Below, in pieces: positions 1 through 8,618 of a stretch of DNA of 64,000 nt (within the stretch, counting starts at the first letter, position 1; each line of letters opens with the position of its first letter). The position numbers were made by a program, and so were the translations under genes. Location: NCBI RefSeq assembly GCF_002019705.1, contig NZ_KV917377.1, positions 2,044,565-2,108,564 of the forward strand, given 5' to 3'. The notes beneath the pieces are model-generated. The model was not told the origin of the DNA. It was given only the letters and a program-made list of their open reading frames with translations, and made no database searches. The DNA is from Shouchella patagoniensis. Its GTDB lineage: Bacteria > Bacillota > Bacilli > Bacillales > Bacillaceae_D.

Positions 1-747
1 AAGCGGTGGCACTGAGGCGAGAAAGGCTACCGCCATCATTGGTCCCCATGATGTACCGCCTTCTGCGCTAATAAATTCCTGCAAAGCCAAAGGCATCGTC
101 ATCAATTGCTGGTCATTTATCATTAATAGCGGCCATAAGTATTCATTCCACGTTGTAATAAAGAACAAAATCCCAAGTGCAATCACAGAAGGCTTAACCG
201 ACGGGAATAAAATTCTCCATAACCGACGCCAATCGCCTGCACCGTCCACACGAGCAGATTCAATTAAACTGGCAGGAATTGATTTAAACGATTGTCTTAA
301 TAGGAAAATACCAATTCCATTTGCAATTTGTGGCAAGATTAACCCCGCATACGTATTGACTAGCCCAAAATCGCTTAAAAGAATATAGTTTGGCAACATC
401 GTCACTTGAATCGGAATTAAGATGCTAGCAACTACAAGGTAAAATAGAAATTCCCTACCTCGAAAGGTAAACTGCGTAAAGCCATACGCAGCGAGGATGC
501 TTGTAAACAGTTGCACAACCGTTACAACCGTTGCGATAAAAAACGAATTCCCCATATACTGTAAGATTGGCACCGCTTCAAACACATGGGTAAAATGCTC
601 AATTGTTGGAGGAAACGGTATGAGTTGTATCCCACCTGAAAACAACTGGCCCGTCTCAAGAAAGGCCGTAACAGTCATCGTTAACATAGGAAAGAAACTA
701 AGCAACAAGCACACAATCAGCAATAAATGCCACCCTTTAACTCTCAT
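1..747 (-). CDS. Carbohydrate ABC transporter permease, MalG-type (3' end off the window)
   Basis: Inner-membrane permease of a CUT1-type sugar importer. The 249 codons present start at ATG 747, which overlaps the end of the upstream permease gene by 11 bp; the C-terminus lies beyond the left edge. A first hydrophobic segment covers residues 7-28, and three to four more follow. The ATPase-coupling EAA loop is at residues 163-187 (ESARVDGA followed by a WRILFPSVKP-like stretch), as expected for MalG/UgpE proteins. It pairs with the MalF-like permease at 737-1639 and the binding lipoprotein at 2455-3753. The substrate cannot be read from sequence. The family call is secure. Confidence 0.9.
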   Translation of the reverse strand, partial: MRVKGWHLLLIVCLLLSFFPMLTMTVTAFLETGQLFSGGIQLIPFPPTIEHFTHVFEAVPILQYMGNSFFIATVVTVVQLFTSILAAYGFTQFTFRGREFLFYLVVASILIPIQVTMLPNYILLSDFGLVNTYAGLILPQIANGIGIFLLRQSFKSIPASLIESARVDGAGDWRRLWRILFPSVKPSVIALGILFFITTWNEYLWPLLMINDQQLMTMPLALQEFISAEGGTSWGPMMAVAFLASVPPL

Positions 748-1639
748 AATGCACCTTCCGATCAAGCAATTTTGCCTGCAAAAGAATGAGTACCACAAAA
801 AATAAGAAAGTTAGTACAGCTGTCGCCGATCCGAGTCCCGTACGAAAAAATTGAAAACCGTATTGGTATGTTAAAAAAACAAGGTTGGTTGTGGACTGAT
901 CAGGCCCACCATTCGTTAACATTTGAACAGGTACAAAGGCGAACTGAATGCCCATCACGGTCGTCATCACAAACACAAACAAAATCGTCGGTCCTGTTAG
1001 TGGAAACACAATTCGGCGCAACATGCCAAACGAACTTTTCATCCCCTCAACACGCGCCGATTCTTTTACTTCCTCTGGCACACTTAAAATTCCCGCAAGC
1101 AAGACGATAAAGTGATACCCAAATGTATTCCAAGCCACCACGAACGTAATTGCAAGGAGCGCCCAACTTGAATCATTTAACCAATTAACAGCTGGCAACT
1201 GGAAGAAGGCAAGAATCTCATTAATAGATCCAATTAATGGATTGTACATCCATAAAAAGATAACTGAGGCGACAGCTAGAGACAGCACATGAGGCACAAA
1301 CAAAGCCCCCCGGTAAAACTGCTGAAACTTAAGCGGCACTTGCGTCACACCATACGCAATGATGTATGGCAAAAGCAAGATCAACACAAGCAACATTCCC
1401 ATATACAACAAGGTATTTAAAGCCGCCTTCACAAACTCTTGATTCCGAAACAACTCGATATAATTCCCAAAGCCGACCCATGTTTTTGTTGGACTGACCA
1501 TATTCCACTCTAAAAAACTCAAATAGATCGACCGACCAAGAGGGAGGAAGATAAAGAGGAATATCGGCAACAAGGCCGGCGCAATGAAAAGAAACGGCTT
1601 CGCCCGCTTAATCCCTCTTTGTATTGGACGAGCTTTCAT
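737..1639 (-). CDS. Carbohydrate ABC transporter permease, MalF/UgpA-type
   Basis: First permease of the sugar importer, 300 aa. It has about six hydrophobic segments, beginning at residues 15-36 after a short basic N-terminus. An EAA-type coupling loop (ESARVEGM, then FPLTGPTILF) lies near residues 190-215. The ATG start overlaps the stop of the upstream isomerase-like gene by 4 bp (ATGA), which implies translational coupling. Order of transcription is binding protein, TIM-barrel enzyme, this permease, second permease. No ATPase gene is present; importers of this kind in Bacillus commonly share an MsmX-type ATPase encoded elsewhere (inference). Confidence 0.9.
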   Translation of the reverse strand: MKARPIQRGIKRAKPFLFIAPALLPIFLFIFLPLGRSIYLSFLEWNMVSPTKTWVGFGNYIELFRNQEFVKAALNTLLYMGMLLVLILLLPYIIAYGVTQVPLKFQQFYRGALFVPHVLSLAVASVIFLWMYNPLIGSINEILAFFQLPAVNWLNDSSWALLAITFVVAWNTFGYHFIVLLAGILSVPEEVKESARVEGMKSSFGMLRRIVFPLTGPTILFVFVMTTVMGIQFAFVPVQMLTNGGPDQSTTNLVFLTYQYGFQFFRTGLGSATAVLTFLFFVVLILLQAKLLDRKVHYES

Positions 1640-2433
1640 ACAGCTGACGGCTCCGCTACTTTACCCTCACGCATTAATTGATTTCCGTGTTCTTTTATCA
1701 CTTCCAGTGGTGCCGTTTCTTCATATTCCAGTATCAACTTCGGTGAATGAGACAATGTATCAAGCGCAGCCCAAATGCTTGTCCAATCTGTTACACCGGC
1801 ACCAATCGGCAAATGCAAATCCCCTTTGCCGTCATTATCGTGTAAATGAAGCGCACCTAAGTTTCTTCCAAGCGCTTTAATAACCGCCGGAATATCCCAC
1901 TTATTAATCGTCGCATGACCAACATCAAGCAACGCCTTAATCGTCGGTATATCCTCAAATAACTGCACAAATTCCTGCTCGTCAAACAACATTTTGTCGT
2001 GAAAGCCCACATTTTCGACAAAGAGCGTAATGTCATTTTGCTTCGCAACCTCTCCTAGTTGCTTAATGTAGTGCCGCGACCTCATCTGTGCTTCTTCTTT
2101 GTGGAAGAGAGGTGATGCGTACAAATGGGTATGGAGTACCGCATGACTTGCAAACCCTGCCGCCCATTCCAGATAAGTTCGGTACATATCAAACGAATAT
2201 GCCGCATGCCCCGGAAATTGTATCGACGCCAGATTGAGCTCCCAAATTGGCAAGTGAACTCCCATATCACCACGAAACGATTCAAATCGTTCCTGCTCCC
2301 GGTCCCAATCCGTATTCCCATGCCAATGGGGACCATCAGTCGAAATCTCTATCCCCCCATTCCATTCACGTATAAAGGCATCGGCTCCATCAATTTTATT
2401 CATAAAAGGAAGTAAGTTCGCATATACATTCAT
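1636..2433 (-). CDS. Sugar phosphate isomerase/epimerase-like TIM-barrel protein
   Basis: Predicted (beta/alpha)8 protein of the xylose-isomerase-like family (AP endonuclease 2-like fold), 265 aa from ATG 2433. That start sits 6 nt after a GGAG; a GTG at 2445 and an ATG at 2439 are alternatives. Metal-ligand candidates typical of the fold are visible: the HTHLYASP region, VENVGFH, LDVGHA, ALHLHDNDGKGD and a late LEYEE. Its place between the binding-protein and permease genes suggests it acts on the imported sugar or a derivative. The specific reaction is unknown; inosose isomerase/dehydratase-like or ketose epimerase activity are both possible. Confidence 0.75.
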   Translation of the reverse strand: MNVYANLLPFMNKIDGADAFIREWNGGIEISTDGPHWHGNTDWDREQERFESFRGDMGVHLPIWELNLASIQFPGHAAYSFDMYRTYLEWAAGFASHAVLHTHLYASPLFHKEEAQMRSRHYIKQLGEVAKQNDITLFVENVGFHDKMLFDEQEFVQLFEDIPTIKALLDVGHATINKWDIPAVIKALGRNLGALHLHDNDGKGDLHLPIGAGVTDWTSIWAALDTLSHSPKLILEYEETAPLEVIKEHGNQLMREGKVAEPSAV

Positions 2434-2454
2434 CTTCATCTCCACCTTCTCTTT

Positions 2455-3753
2455 TTATTGGATGTAGCTATTAATTTTTTCTTCAGTTTCTTGCAACACT
2501 GCTTCCACATCTTCACCGTGAAAAATCTTGTCTCGTGCATCTAATATCGCTTGTTCAGCTTGCAATCCATTCGCTCCTGGAAAGTTAATCCACGGTACGA
2601 TCGAATCCATTTGAGCATTCGCCGTCTGCATAATTGGATTTTCATCAAAAAACGGTCCAAGCGTATCTGGATCTTCTGCAAGACCGACGACTGGTGGCAA
2701 GTATCCTGTGCCCTCCACCCAAATCTTCATCGCTTCTGGGCTCGATAAATATTTCATAAACTCCCATGCCGCCGCTTGCTTGTCAGGATCTTGTGCAAAC
2801 GAGAACAATGCGTTCCCACCAGCTGCGACTTGTCGTTCTTTCTCTCCAAACGTTGGAATTTCCACCGAGCGTAAATCAAAATTGCTTTGCTCCTCAATCG
2901 CGGCACGACGACCAACCGTTGTCATCATCATCCCAACCCGTCCGGTCGCAAATGCTTGTATGCCTTCTTCCCACGTCACATGAAGTGCCTGCTTGTCTTG
3001 AATCATGCCACCAAGCATGTCAAACACTTCAATGCTCTCCTCACTCGCAATTGTTGAGACAGCCTGGTCGCCATTATAATTAAGGAAGTCACCACCATTT
3101 GAACGAACAAGCGCATACTCCGCCCAACTATCAGGCGGCTGCTGTACATACAGGCCATATTCCCCTGTATTCTCTTGCACCAGTTGCGCCATCTCTTGCA
3201 TCTCATCCCACGTTTGAGGCAACTGCTCCACATCCCAGCCCGCTTCACGAAGTAAATCGGCATTCACATACATGATCGGATTGCTAAGAGCATAAGGAAG
3301 TCCCGCTAACATCTCCTTATCGTTGGAATAACCTAGCTGCTTAATATTTTCCAGGTATGATTCGTTTAAAAAAGCCTCGCCCTCGTCATCAGTCGCCGCA
3401 AGCTCCGCTACAGGAACATACGGCACATTCTGATCGACGTACGAGATATAATTGTAACCAATTTGCGCCACATCTGGAGGATTCCCACCACTAAGCGCAG
3501 CTTGTGCATTTTGCAATAAACCTTGATAGTTTCCCGGCTGGAACGACTCTTTTACTTCAATTCGATCTTGGGACTCATTAAACTGGCGCACCATCTCTTT
3601 AATCGCTTTTCCGCCCCAGTCCTCGTTGTTCACATGCCAATACTCAATCGTCACTTTCTCCTCACTACCTGAAGCACCTTGGCTATCCCCGCAAGCAGAC
3701 AAAAACGCTATTCCGCTTAAACACGCAAGCAAGCCCCAATGATGTTTACCCAC
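2455..3753 (-). CDS. Extracellular sugar-binding lipoprotein of an ABC importer
   Basis: Family 1-type solute-binding protein of about 432 aa. A lipoprotein signal ends in the lipobox LSAC, with the acylated Cys about 23 residues from the start, followed by GDSQGASGS. The mature protein has the usual features (EYWHVNN near the start, many Trp/Tyr/Asp residues, a late WEFMKYLSSPEAMKIW segment). I place the start at GTG 3753 because AAGGGG at about 3762-3767 is well spaced from it; the upstream GTG at 3762 overlaps that ribosome-binding site. It is first in the operon and delivers sugar to the two permeases that follow. Ligand unknown. Confidence 0.88.
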   Translation of the reverse strand: MGKHHWGLLACLSGIAFLSACGDSQGASGSEEKVTIEYWHVNNEDWGGKAIKEMVRQFNESQDRIEVKESFQPGNYQGLLQNAQAALSGGNPPDVAQIGYNYISYVDQNVPYVPVAELAATDDEGEAFLNESYLENIKQLGYSNDKEMLAGLPYALSNPIMYVNADLLREAGWDVEQLPQTWDEMQEMAQLVQENTGEYGLYVQQPPDSWAEYALVRSNGGDFLNYNGDQAVSTIASEESIEVFDMLGGMIQDKQALHVTWEEGIQAFATGRVGMMMTTVGRRAAIEEQSNFDLRSVEIPTFGEKERQVAAGGNALFSFAQDPDKQAAAWEFMKYLSSPEAMKIWVEGTGYLPPVVGLAEDPDTLGPFFDENPIMQTANAQMDSIVPWINFPGANGLQAEQAILDARDKIFHGEDVEAVLQETEEKINSYIQ

Positions 3754-4031
3754 AAAATTCACCCCTTATCGAAAGCTCTCTTCGCGTTCAGTATACGGAT
3801 CAAATATGTAGGGCTTGTAAATGAAAGGCAAGAATGGCGTAAAGATTTGTAAAGGTCATTGAAAATTTACTCGGACCTACAGATAAAGATGGGACGGGTC
3901 ACTATCAACAAAATGGAAGTTCGAACGTATAAACGAATACACTACGAACAGAAAAGGAGGAAGGAGAGATTGTTATGATTGAGTTGGGAGAAGCGGTGGT
4001 AAAGTGAAAGAGCGCTGTTCTAGTAATAGAG
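3754..4031. other. Intergenic region: promoter of the first sugar operon; no convincing gene
   Basis: On the minus strand a TATACT -10-like hexamer (3798-3803) lies about 45 nt before the binding-protein start; no strong -35 is visible. On the plus strand an unusually good ribosome-binding site (AAAAGGAGGAAGGAGAG, about 3952-3968) precedes a 10-codon frame (ATG 3975 to TGA 4007). A stem-loop terminator follows at 4032. I see no protein-coding gene, but a very short transcript cannot be excluded. Confidence 0.4.
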
Positions 4032-4060
4032 AAAGACGAGTGCTTCTGCACCCGTCTTTT
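4032..4060. terminator. Stem-loop terminator
   Basis: Twelve-position stem with one mismatch: AAAGACG-A-GTGC pairs with GCAC-C-CGTCTTT around a TTCT loop, followed by T on the plus strand and flanked by A on the other side. It can end the small membrane-protein gene read on the minus strand and possibly a short plus-strand transcript. Confidence 0.7.
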
Positions 4061-4124
4061 ATGATCAATATGTATGTAGTTATTGACAGTTATTAAGAAA
4101 CATGAATGAATCGTAGTGCCCCCT

Positions 4125-4397
4125 TTATACAAGCGCCACAATCACATGCCAGACCTCGACAAGGCCTTCCGTTAAAAACAAAACAATCACAATCCCCATT
4201 ACAATTAAGAGCCAATTATTTTGCTTCTGCTGGACAAAATAGACATCGACTGACATAAATAAAAGACCTAAAGCAACAATAAAATAAAAGCCAATATCTA
4301 ACCAGGTAGAATCATAGAAGAATCCCGTCACTACAAAAGCAACCGCTAACCAACAAAGCGGTTGCCAAATTTTCTGTGCCCACTCCACCACTACCAC
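4125..4397 (-). CDS. Small membrane protein, unknown function
   Basis: A 90-aa protein made mostly of hydrophobic helices: about residues 10-26, 33-51 and 60-90. There is a short charged loop (QQKQNNW) between the second and third helices. No catalytic motif is visible and I do not recognise the family. It stands alone between the first sugar operon and the flagellin pseudogene, with a stem-loop about 65 nt downstream. The start (ATG 4397) lacks a strong Shine-Dalgarno sequence; the second or third Val codon region could also be used. Confidence 0.55.
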   Translation of the reverse strand: MVVVEWAQKIWQPLCWLAVAFVVTGFFYDSTWLDIGFYFIVALGLLFMSVDVYFVQQKQNNWLLIVMGIVIVLFLTEGLVEVWHVIVALV

Positions 4398-4497
4398 CTC
4401 TTAAATGAAGTGTAGCATGAAAAGAATTTTGTTTTACCATTTTATCTAAATTTTTTCACCGAACGCTATATCGTCTTGTGTGCGCCGAATAAGAATA

Positions 4498-4830
4498 ATG
4501 ATCAACAACGATCAATGAACGCTCACCGTCAACTTGGTGTGAAGGAAGAAACAGCTGCAAAAGATCAAGAAAATCGCTCTTCTTGTCTTCATATCAATCG
4601 TGCTGATGATGAAGTAGCAGGTCTTACAAAACATGCGTGCCCAAGTTCGTTGATTTGGGCAAGCGAGATGGCACTTCACTGAGTCAAACAGCTAAAGGCG
4701 AATTTGACGAAACACTTAACAGCCTTCAATATATGGACGATTGAACGGTACAAACATCGCACTTAGGAACGAAACGCCACACCACGTTTTTCAACTTATC
4801 GAACGTGCTAACGATCTTATCCGCCAATAA
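4498..4830 (+). pseudogene. Decayed flagellin (hag-like) pseudogene
   Basis: Fragments of a flagellin N-terminus occur in order but in different reading frames. ATG 4498 opens MINN. After a frame change come MNAHRQLGVKEETAAK, ENRSSCLHINRADDEVAGL and, in a third frame, NMRAQVR. Then the second frame gives DGTSLSQTAKGEFDETLNSLQ and finally NGTNIALRNE. These match the conserved flagellin D0/D1 region ([53 protein letters not shown]). Several frameshifts and stops make it non-functional, and only the N-terminal third or so is recognisable. It is probably a remnant of a duplicated or laterally acquired flagellin gene. Confidence 0.75.
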
Positions 4831-4831
4831 C

Positions 4832-4972
4832 TGTGGATAATGTGGATAAAACCTGTGATTATTGTGAATAACTTCATGAATTAAACAAAACCCCCGCCCT
4901 TAGTGATATAAGAGTGGGGGTTACTTCTTCATTATCCTCTATTTCTCTCTTGCTTCTGCTACTTTATCCACA
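4832..4972. promoter_or_regulatory. Cluster of four DnaA-box-like 9-mers
   Basis: TGTGGATAA occurs at 4832-4840 and 4841-4849, and TGTGAATAA at 4863-4871. All match the complement of the DnaA box TTATNCACA. The opposite orientation, TTATCCACA, occurs at 4964-4972 inside the 3' end of the aldolase gene. Two of the boxes are directly adjacent. Function is inferred only: Bacillus genomes carry DnaA-box clusters away from oriC that influence initiation timing. No dnaA/dnaN genes or AT-rich unwinding element are next to it, so it is not oriC. Confidence 0.5.
4889..4922 (-). terminator. Terminator of the uxuA-kdgA operon
   Basis: A 14-position stem (AACCCCC...GGGGGTT) with one mismatch and one G-U pair around a GTGATA loop. 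On the minus strand it is followed by TTTTGTTT, 17 nt after the aldolase stop codon. Confidence 0.85.
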
Positions 4973-5577
4973 AATGCTTGAGCAAGACTCGTTAATCCGT
5001 CCCAGTCGTTTGCTTCAATGAGGTCTTTTTTCAACAGTGCTCCTCCTGCGCCTACGGCTGACGCTCCAGCTTTAATAAAAGCCGGAATCGTATCAAGATC
5101 AACACCTCCTGTTGGCATAATGCCAATATGGGATAATGGACCTTTCACTGATTTGATAAACGATGGACCTACGCATTCTGCCGGGAAGACTTTCACTAAG
5201 TCTGCGCCCCACTCTGTTGCTTGATAAGCTTCCGTTGGAGTAAAGACACCTGGAATAACAGGGATACCTTTTGCTTTTGCGGCTTTAATTGTTTCTTGCA
5301 CTAAAATCGGTGCGAAGATAAACTGGGCACCTGCTTCAATTGCCTCTTCAGCTTGTTTCGCAGTAAGCACAGTCCCCGCGCCAACAACGGCTTGATCGCC
5401 ATACGTTTGGCGCAAACGCTTAATCACTTCAAACGGTTGTTCTGAATCAAGTGTGACTTCAAGACCTTTTACTCCACCGGCTACAAGTGCTCCAGCAATA
5501 TCATTCGTTTTTTCAGGTGGTAATTTACGCATGACTGCGCACACTCCTGATGCAAGTACTTCTTCTAATACTGTCAC
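4939..5577 (-). CDS. kdgA: 2-keto-3-deoxy-6-phosphogluconate (KDPG) aldolase
   Basis: Cleaves KDPG to pyruvate and glyceraldehyde-3-phosphate, the last step of hexuronate breakdown. At 212 aa it has normal length for this class I aldolase. The Schiff-base lysine is K129 in LVKVFPA, the catalytic Glu is E40 in GLEVT, and the phosphate-binding glycine loop is PTGGVD (155-160). The ATG start overlaps the stop of kdgK by 4 bp (ATGA), so the two are coupled. It is the last gene of the operon. A DnaA-box-like 9-mer falls in its final codons. Confidence 0.93.
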   Translation of the reverse strand: MTVLEEVLASGVCAVMRKLPPEKTNDIAGALVAGGVKGLEVTLDSEQPFEVIKRLRQTYGDQAVVGAGTVLTAKQAEEAIEAGAQFIFAPILVQETIKAAKAKGIPVIPGVFTPTEAYQATEWGADLVKVFPAECVGPSFIKSVKGPLSHIGIMPTGGVDLDTIPAFIKAGASAVGAGGALLKKDLIEANDWDGLTSLAQAFVDKVAEAREK

Positions 5578-6548
5578 CTTACAACGCCTCCATATATTTG
5601 TTCATTTTCGCCAAGGATGGCGTCCACTTCCACTCTAGTTGGCATTCCTTCGACATCTCCTTTAGATTGCACGACGAGAGAGCCAACGGCCGCCCCAATT
5701 TTTACAGACTCGGCGAGTGATTTTTGCTCAAGTAACCCTGCGAGTACTCCTGCGGCAAAGCCATCTCCAGCACCAATTGGATCAACAACTCGGGAAACGC
5801 TAAAGCTATCGACTTGACCTGATCCGTCTTCGTCTTGATAAAGCGTATATTCGGCACCATTTTTAATGACTGCTTTTTTTGCGCCATTATCAATCAAGTG
5901 TTGAAGCAGTTTCGCTTCTGGCTGTTCACCGAATAGCCAGATTGCTTCATCCAAGCCCGGTAAAACAAGGTCAGAGAGCGACGCGATCTTCAACAATCGC
6001 TCCCGAGCTTCTTCTTCACCAATCTTTTTAATCAACGCAAAACGAAGATTTGGATCAAATGAAACAAAAACATCATTCGCTCGCGCTGTTTCAATACTTG
6101 CCAAAACGGCTTCATAGCAAGAGTCACTTAAAAGCGGTGTAATGCCTGTTAGGTGCAATACAGCTGCACTTTCAATTGCCGGATGATGCAGATCATCTTT
6201 CGTTAGCGTGCTTGCCGCCGAACCATGGCGGTAATAATAAACCGCTGTTTCGTCCTCGCGCCGCCGTTCTTTAATATAAAGAGCAGTTGGCGCTTCGGTT
6301 GTCTTTTTCACGTACTCGGTTTGAACGCCTTCCGCTCTTATTTCACGGACAACATACTCGCCCATTTCGTCATCACTAACTTTGCTCATCCATCGTGTGG
6401 AATGACCAAGCTTCGTAAGAGCGATGGCAACATTCGATTCTGCACCACCAATTTTTTTAAGAAAGCGAGGTACATAACTAAAGCGTCCTTCTGTTTCTGC
6501 TTCAAACAATACCATCGTTTCGCCAAATGTGACCATTTCCGTTTGCAT
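5574..6548 (-). CDS. kdgK: 2-keto-3-deoxygluconate kinase, PfkB family
   Basis: Phosphorylates KDG to KDPG with ATP. The 324-aa sequence has the ribokinase/PfkB hallmarks: GGAESNVA near residues 34-41, the substrate-pocket FDPNLR at 164-169, and the DPIGAGDGF signature at 256-264 with catalytic Asp 262. GGAGG lies 7 nt before the ATG. It is co-transcribed with uxuB upstream (16-bp gap) and kdgA downstream (4-bp overlap). The context of mannonate dehydratase and KDPG aldolase makes KDG the likely substrate rather than fructose or ribose. Confidence 0.92.
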   Translation of the reverse strand: MQTEMVTFGETMVLFEAETEGRFSYVPRFLKKIGGAESNVAIALTKLGHSTRWMSKVSDDEMGEYVVREIRAEGVQTEYVKKTTEAPTALYIKERRREDETAVYYYRHGSAASTLTKDDLHHPAIESAAVLHLTGITPLLSDSCYEAVLASIETARANDVFVSFDPNLRFALIKKIGEEEARERLLKIASLSDLVLPGLDEAIWLFGEQPEAKLLQHLIDNGAKKAVIKNGAEYTLYQDEDGSGQVDSFSVSRVVDPIGAGDGFAAGVLAGLLEQKSLAESVKIGAAVGSLVVQSKGDVEGMPTRVEVDAILGENEQIYGGVVR

Positions 6549-6563
6549 CTCGTTTCCTCCTTT

Positions 6564-7409
6564 TTATACGCCTGAATACGCCATAAATCCGCCATCAACA
6601 GGTACCGTAATGCCAGTGACAAAGCGAGACGAGTGATCATCTGCGAGCCAAAGCATCGTACCGAGTAAATCGTCCGGTTCACCGAAGCGTCGTTGGGGTG
6701 TATGGCTAATGATTTTATCTGCACGTGCAGTAAGCGAACCGTCTTCATTCGTAAGCAAGTTTTTGTTTTGCTCGGTTAAAAAGAAACCAGGGGCAATTGC
6801 ATTCACACGGATGCCCGCCCCTGCAAAATGGACAGCAAGCCATTGAGTCAAGTTTTCAATCCCCGACTTCGCGGCGCTATAAGCCGGCACTTTTGTCATT
6901 GGTGATGGGGCTGACATCGATGAAATATTTAAAATCGTGCCTCCCGTCTCTGCCATCGCTTTTGCGAATATTTGTGTCGGAATAATGGTGCCGACGAGGT
7001 TTAAACGGAACACATGGTCAAAGCCTGTTAGTTTTAAATCGAAAAACGATTTTAATGTTTCGTCGGTCGCATCGCCAGCTTCATACAATTCTTTATCGGT
7101 AATCGCATCAGGGTGATTGCCACCAGCACCGTTAATAAGCAAATCACATTCACCAAGTTCCTGTTTCACTTTTTCATAAGCGTCCTTAACACTTGCTTCA
7201 TCGAGTACATCACAAGCAATGGCGATACTCGTACCACCTGCTTCATTAATTTCCGCAGCGACTTTCTCGCCATTTTGTAGTGTTCGGTTTAAAATGGCGA
7301 CCTTCACACCTTGGCGCGCAAGTTCTTTGGCCATAGCACGACAAAGCACACCACTTCCACCAGTCACAACAGCTGTCTTACCTGCTAACCCTTCATGAAT
7401 GGGCAACAT
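6564..7409 (-). CDS. uxuB: D-mannonate oxidoreductase (fructuronate reductase), SDR type
   Basis: NAD(P)-dependent short-chain dehydrogenase of 281 aa. It most likely interconverts D-fructuronate and D-mannonate, like the SDR-type UxuB (YjmF) of Bacillus. The cofactor loop TGGSGVL is at residues 16-22, NGAG at 93-96, Ser 163/164, and the catalytic YxxxK (Tyr 177, Lys 181). I use ATG 7409 because GGAGG is 9 nt upstream; ATG 7415 is only 3 nt from it. The gene overlaps the 3' end of uxuA. Substrate assignment rests on neighbours, since SDR sequences alone do not define it. Confidence 0.85.
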   Translation of the reverse strand: MLPIHEGLAGKTAVVTGGSGVLCRAMAKELARQGVKVAILNRTLQNGEKVAAEINEAGGTSIAIACDVLDEASVKDAYEKVKQELGECDLLINGAGGNHPDAITDKELYEAGDATDETLKSFFDLKLTGFDHVFRLNLVGTIIPTQIFAKAMAETGGTILNISSMSAPSPMTKVPAYSAAKSGIENLTQWLAVHFAGAGIRVNAIAPGFFLTEQNKNLLTNEDGSLTARADKIISHTPQRRFGEPDDLLGTMLWLADDHSSRFVTGITVPVDGGFMAYSGV

Positions 7410-8487
7410 GTGCATTCGCCTCCTCTTTCCGTTTCACGAGTTCATATGCATCCCACAGGCCCCAAAGGTGCATGATTCCTAACGCACGGTCATACAAGCC
7501 GTAGCCTGGGCGACATTGCTCATTCCATAAATGTCTGCCGTGATCTGGGCGCGCATATCCAGTAAATCCATTTTCATGATAAGCTTTAACGACATCATCA
7601 ATTGGAACCGAGCCATCTTTTGAACGATGGGAAGTCTCAATAAAATCGCCATTTTCATAAATTCTTACATTACGGATATGCGCAAAGGCGATGCGATCAT
7701 GAAAACGACGAATCATTGTTGGTACATCGTTTTCTGGATTGGCACCTAATGAACCGCTACATAACGTCAAACAGTGAGCCGGACTATCTGAAATGCTTAA
7801 ATAGCGTTCAATTGCCTTTTCCCCGGTAATAATGCGTGGCAAATTAAAAACGGACCATGGCGGATCATCCGGATGGATGGCCATTTTAATGCCTTCCTCT
7901 TCAGCGACTGGTAGGACTTCGGCTAAAAAGTAACCTAAGTTTTCCCAAAGGGCTTCTTCATCCACTTGTTTATAAGCGTCAAATGACTGTTCAATTGTTT
8001 TTAATCGTTCTGGTTCCCAGCCTGGCATCGTAAAGCCAGAAGTCGTTGTTTGTTCAATTAAGTCATATGGATTCATCTGATCGACTTTAGCTTTTTCGTA
8101 AAACAAAGCGGTTGACCCATCTTCCATTTCTTTAAACAAATCCGTCCTTGTCCAGTCAAATACAGGCATAAAGTTAAAGCAGACTACTTTTGCGCCCACT
8201 TTAGCGACGTTTCGCAAGCTTGTTTTATAGTTTTCAATATAAGCGTCTCGACTAGGGAGACCGAGTTTAATATCTTCATGAACGTTAATGCTTTCCACAA
8301 CGTCTAAATGAAAGCCATGTGCATCCGCTTGTTTTTTCACATCCATTACTTCTTCTTCTGTCCACACTTCTCCAGCAGCGCGGTGATGCAGTGCCCATAC
8401 GAGACCTTCCACACCAGGAATTTGCTTAATTTGTTCTAAAGAAACTGAATCATTTCCTTCTCCATACCATCTAAATGTCATACGCAT
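7393..8487 (-). CDS. uxuA: Mannonate dehydratase
   Basis: Removes water from D-mannonate to give 2-keto-3-deoxygluconate. The 364-aa length and the N-terminal MTFRWYGEGND are typical, as are the metal-site segments IHPDDPPW, a Cys-containing CSGSLG, HIRNVR and ARPDHGRHLW. It begins 11 nt after AAAGGAG. A perfect cre operator lies 23 nt upstream of the start codon, so carbon catabolite repression is likely. It leads the catabolic block uxuA-uxuB-kdgK-kdgA. No uronate isomerase (uxaC) gene is in this window, so the entry enzyme must be elsewhere. Confidence 0.93.
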   Translation of the reverse strand: MRMTFRWYGEGNDSVSLEQIKQIPGVEGLVWALHHRAAGEVWTEEEVMDVKKQADAHGFHLDVVESINVHEDIKLGLPSRDAYIENYKTSLRNVAKVGAKVVCFNFMPVFDWTRTDLFKEMEDGSTALFYEKAKVDQMNPYDLIEQTTTSGFTMPGWEPERLKTIEQSFDAYKQVDEEALWENLGYFLAEVLPVAEEEGIKMAIHPDDPPWSVFNLPRIITGEKAIERYLSISDSPAHCLTLCSGSLGANPENDVPTMIRRFHDRIAFAHIRNVRIYENGDFIETSHRSKDGSVPIDDVVKAYHENGFTGYARPDHGRHLWNEQCRPGYGLYDRALGIMHLWGLWDAYELVKRKEEANAHVAHS

Positions 8488-8509
8488 TGTTGTTTTCGCT
8501 CCTTTTTAG

Positions 8510-8525
8510 ATGAAACCGATTTCAT
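8510..8525. promoter_or_regulatory. CcpA cre operator before uxuA
   Basis: ATGAAACCGATTTCAT is a perfect palindromic match to the cre consensus WTGNAANCGNWNNCW. It lies between the GntR gene and uxuA, in the likely leader of the catabolic operon, where CcpA would block transcription during growth on preferred sugars. Confidence 0.75.
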
Positions 8526-8618
8526 TCATACGAATGGTGATTTCTTGTCTTTCTCGCGTGTTTATACGGTCCCTTCAACTTGATAAGGAAGTGTAATCAA
8601 ACATTGGCAATTCTATAT

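Noticed and set aside
3968-4060. 10-codon ORF with strong ribosome-binding site and terminator
   Set aside because: Too short to support as a gene and no clear promoter; recorded in the intergenic entry.
3905-4141. 78-codon minus-strand frame
   Set aside because: It spans a terminator stem-loop and has no ribosome-binding site; judged spurious.
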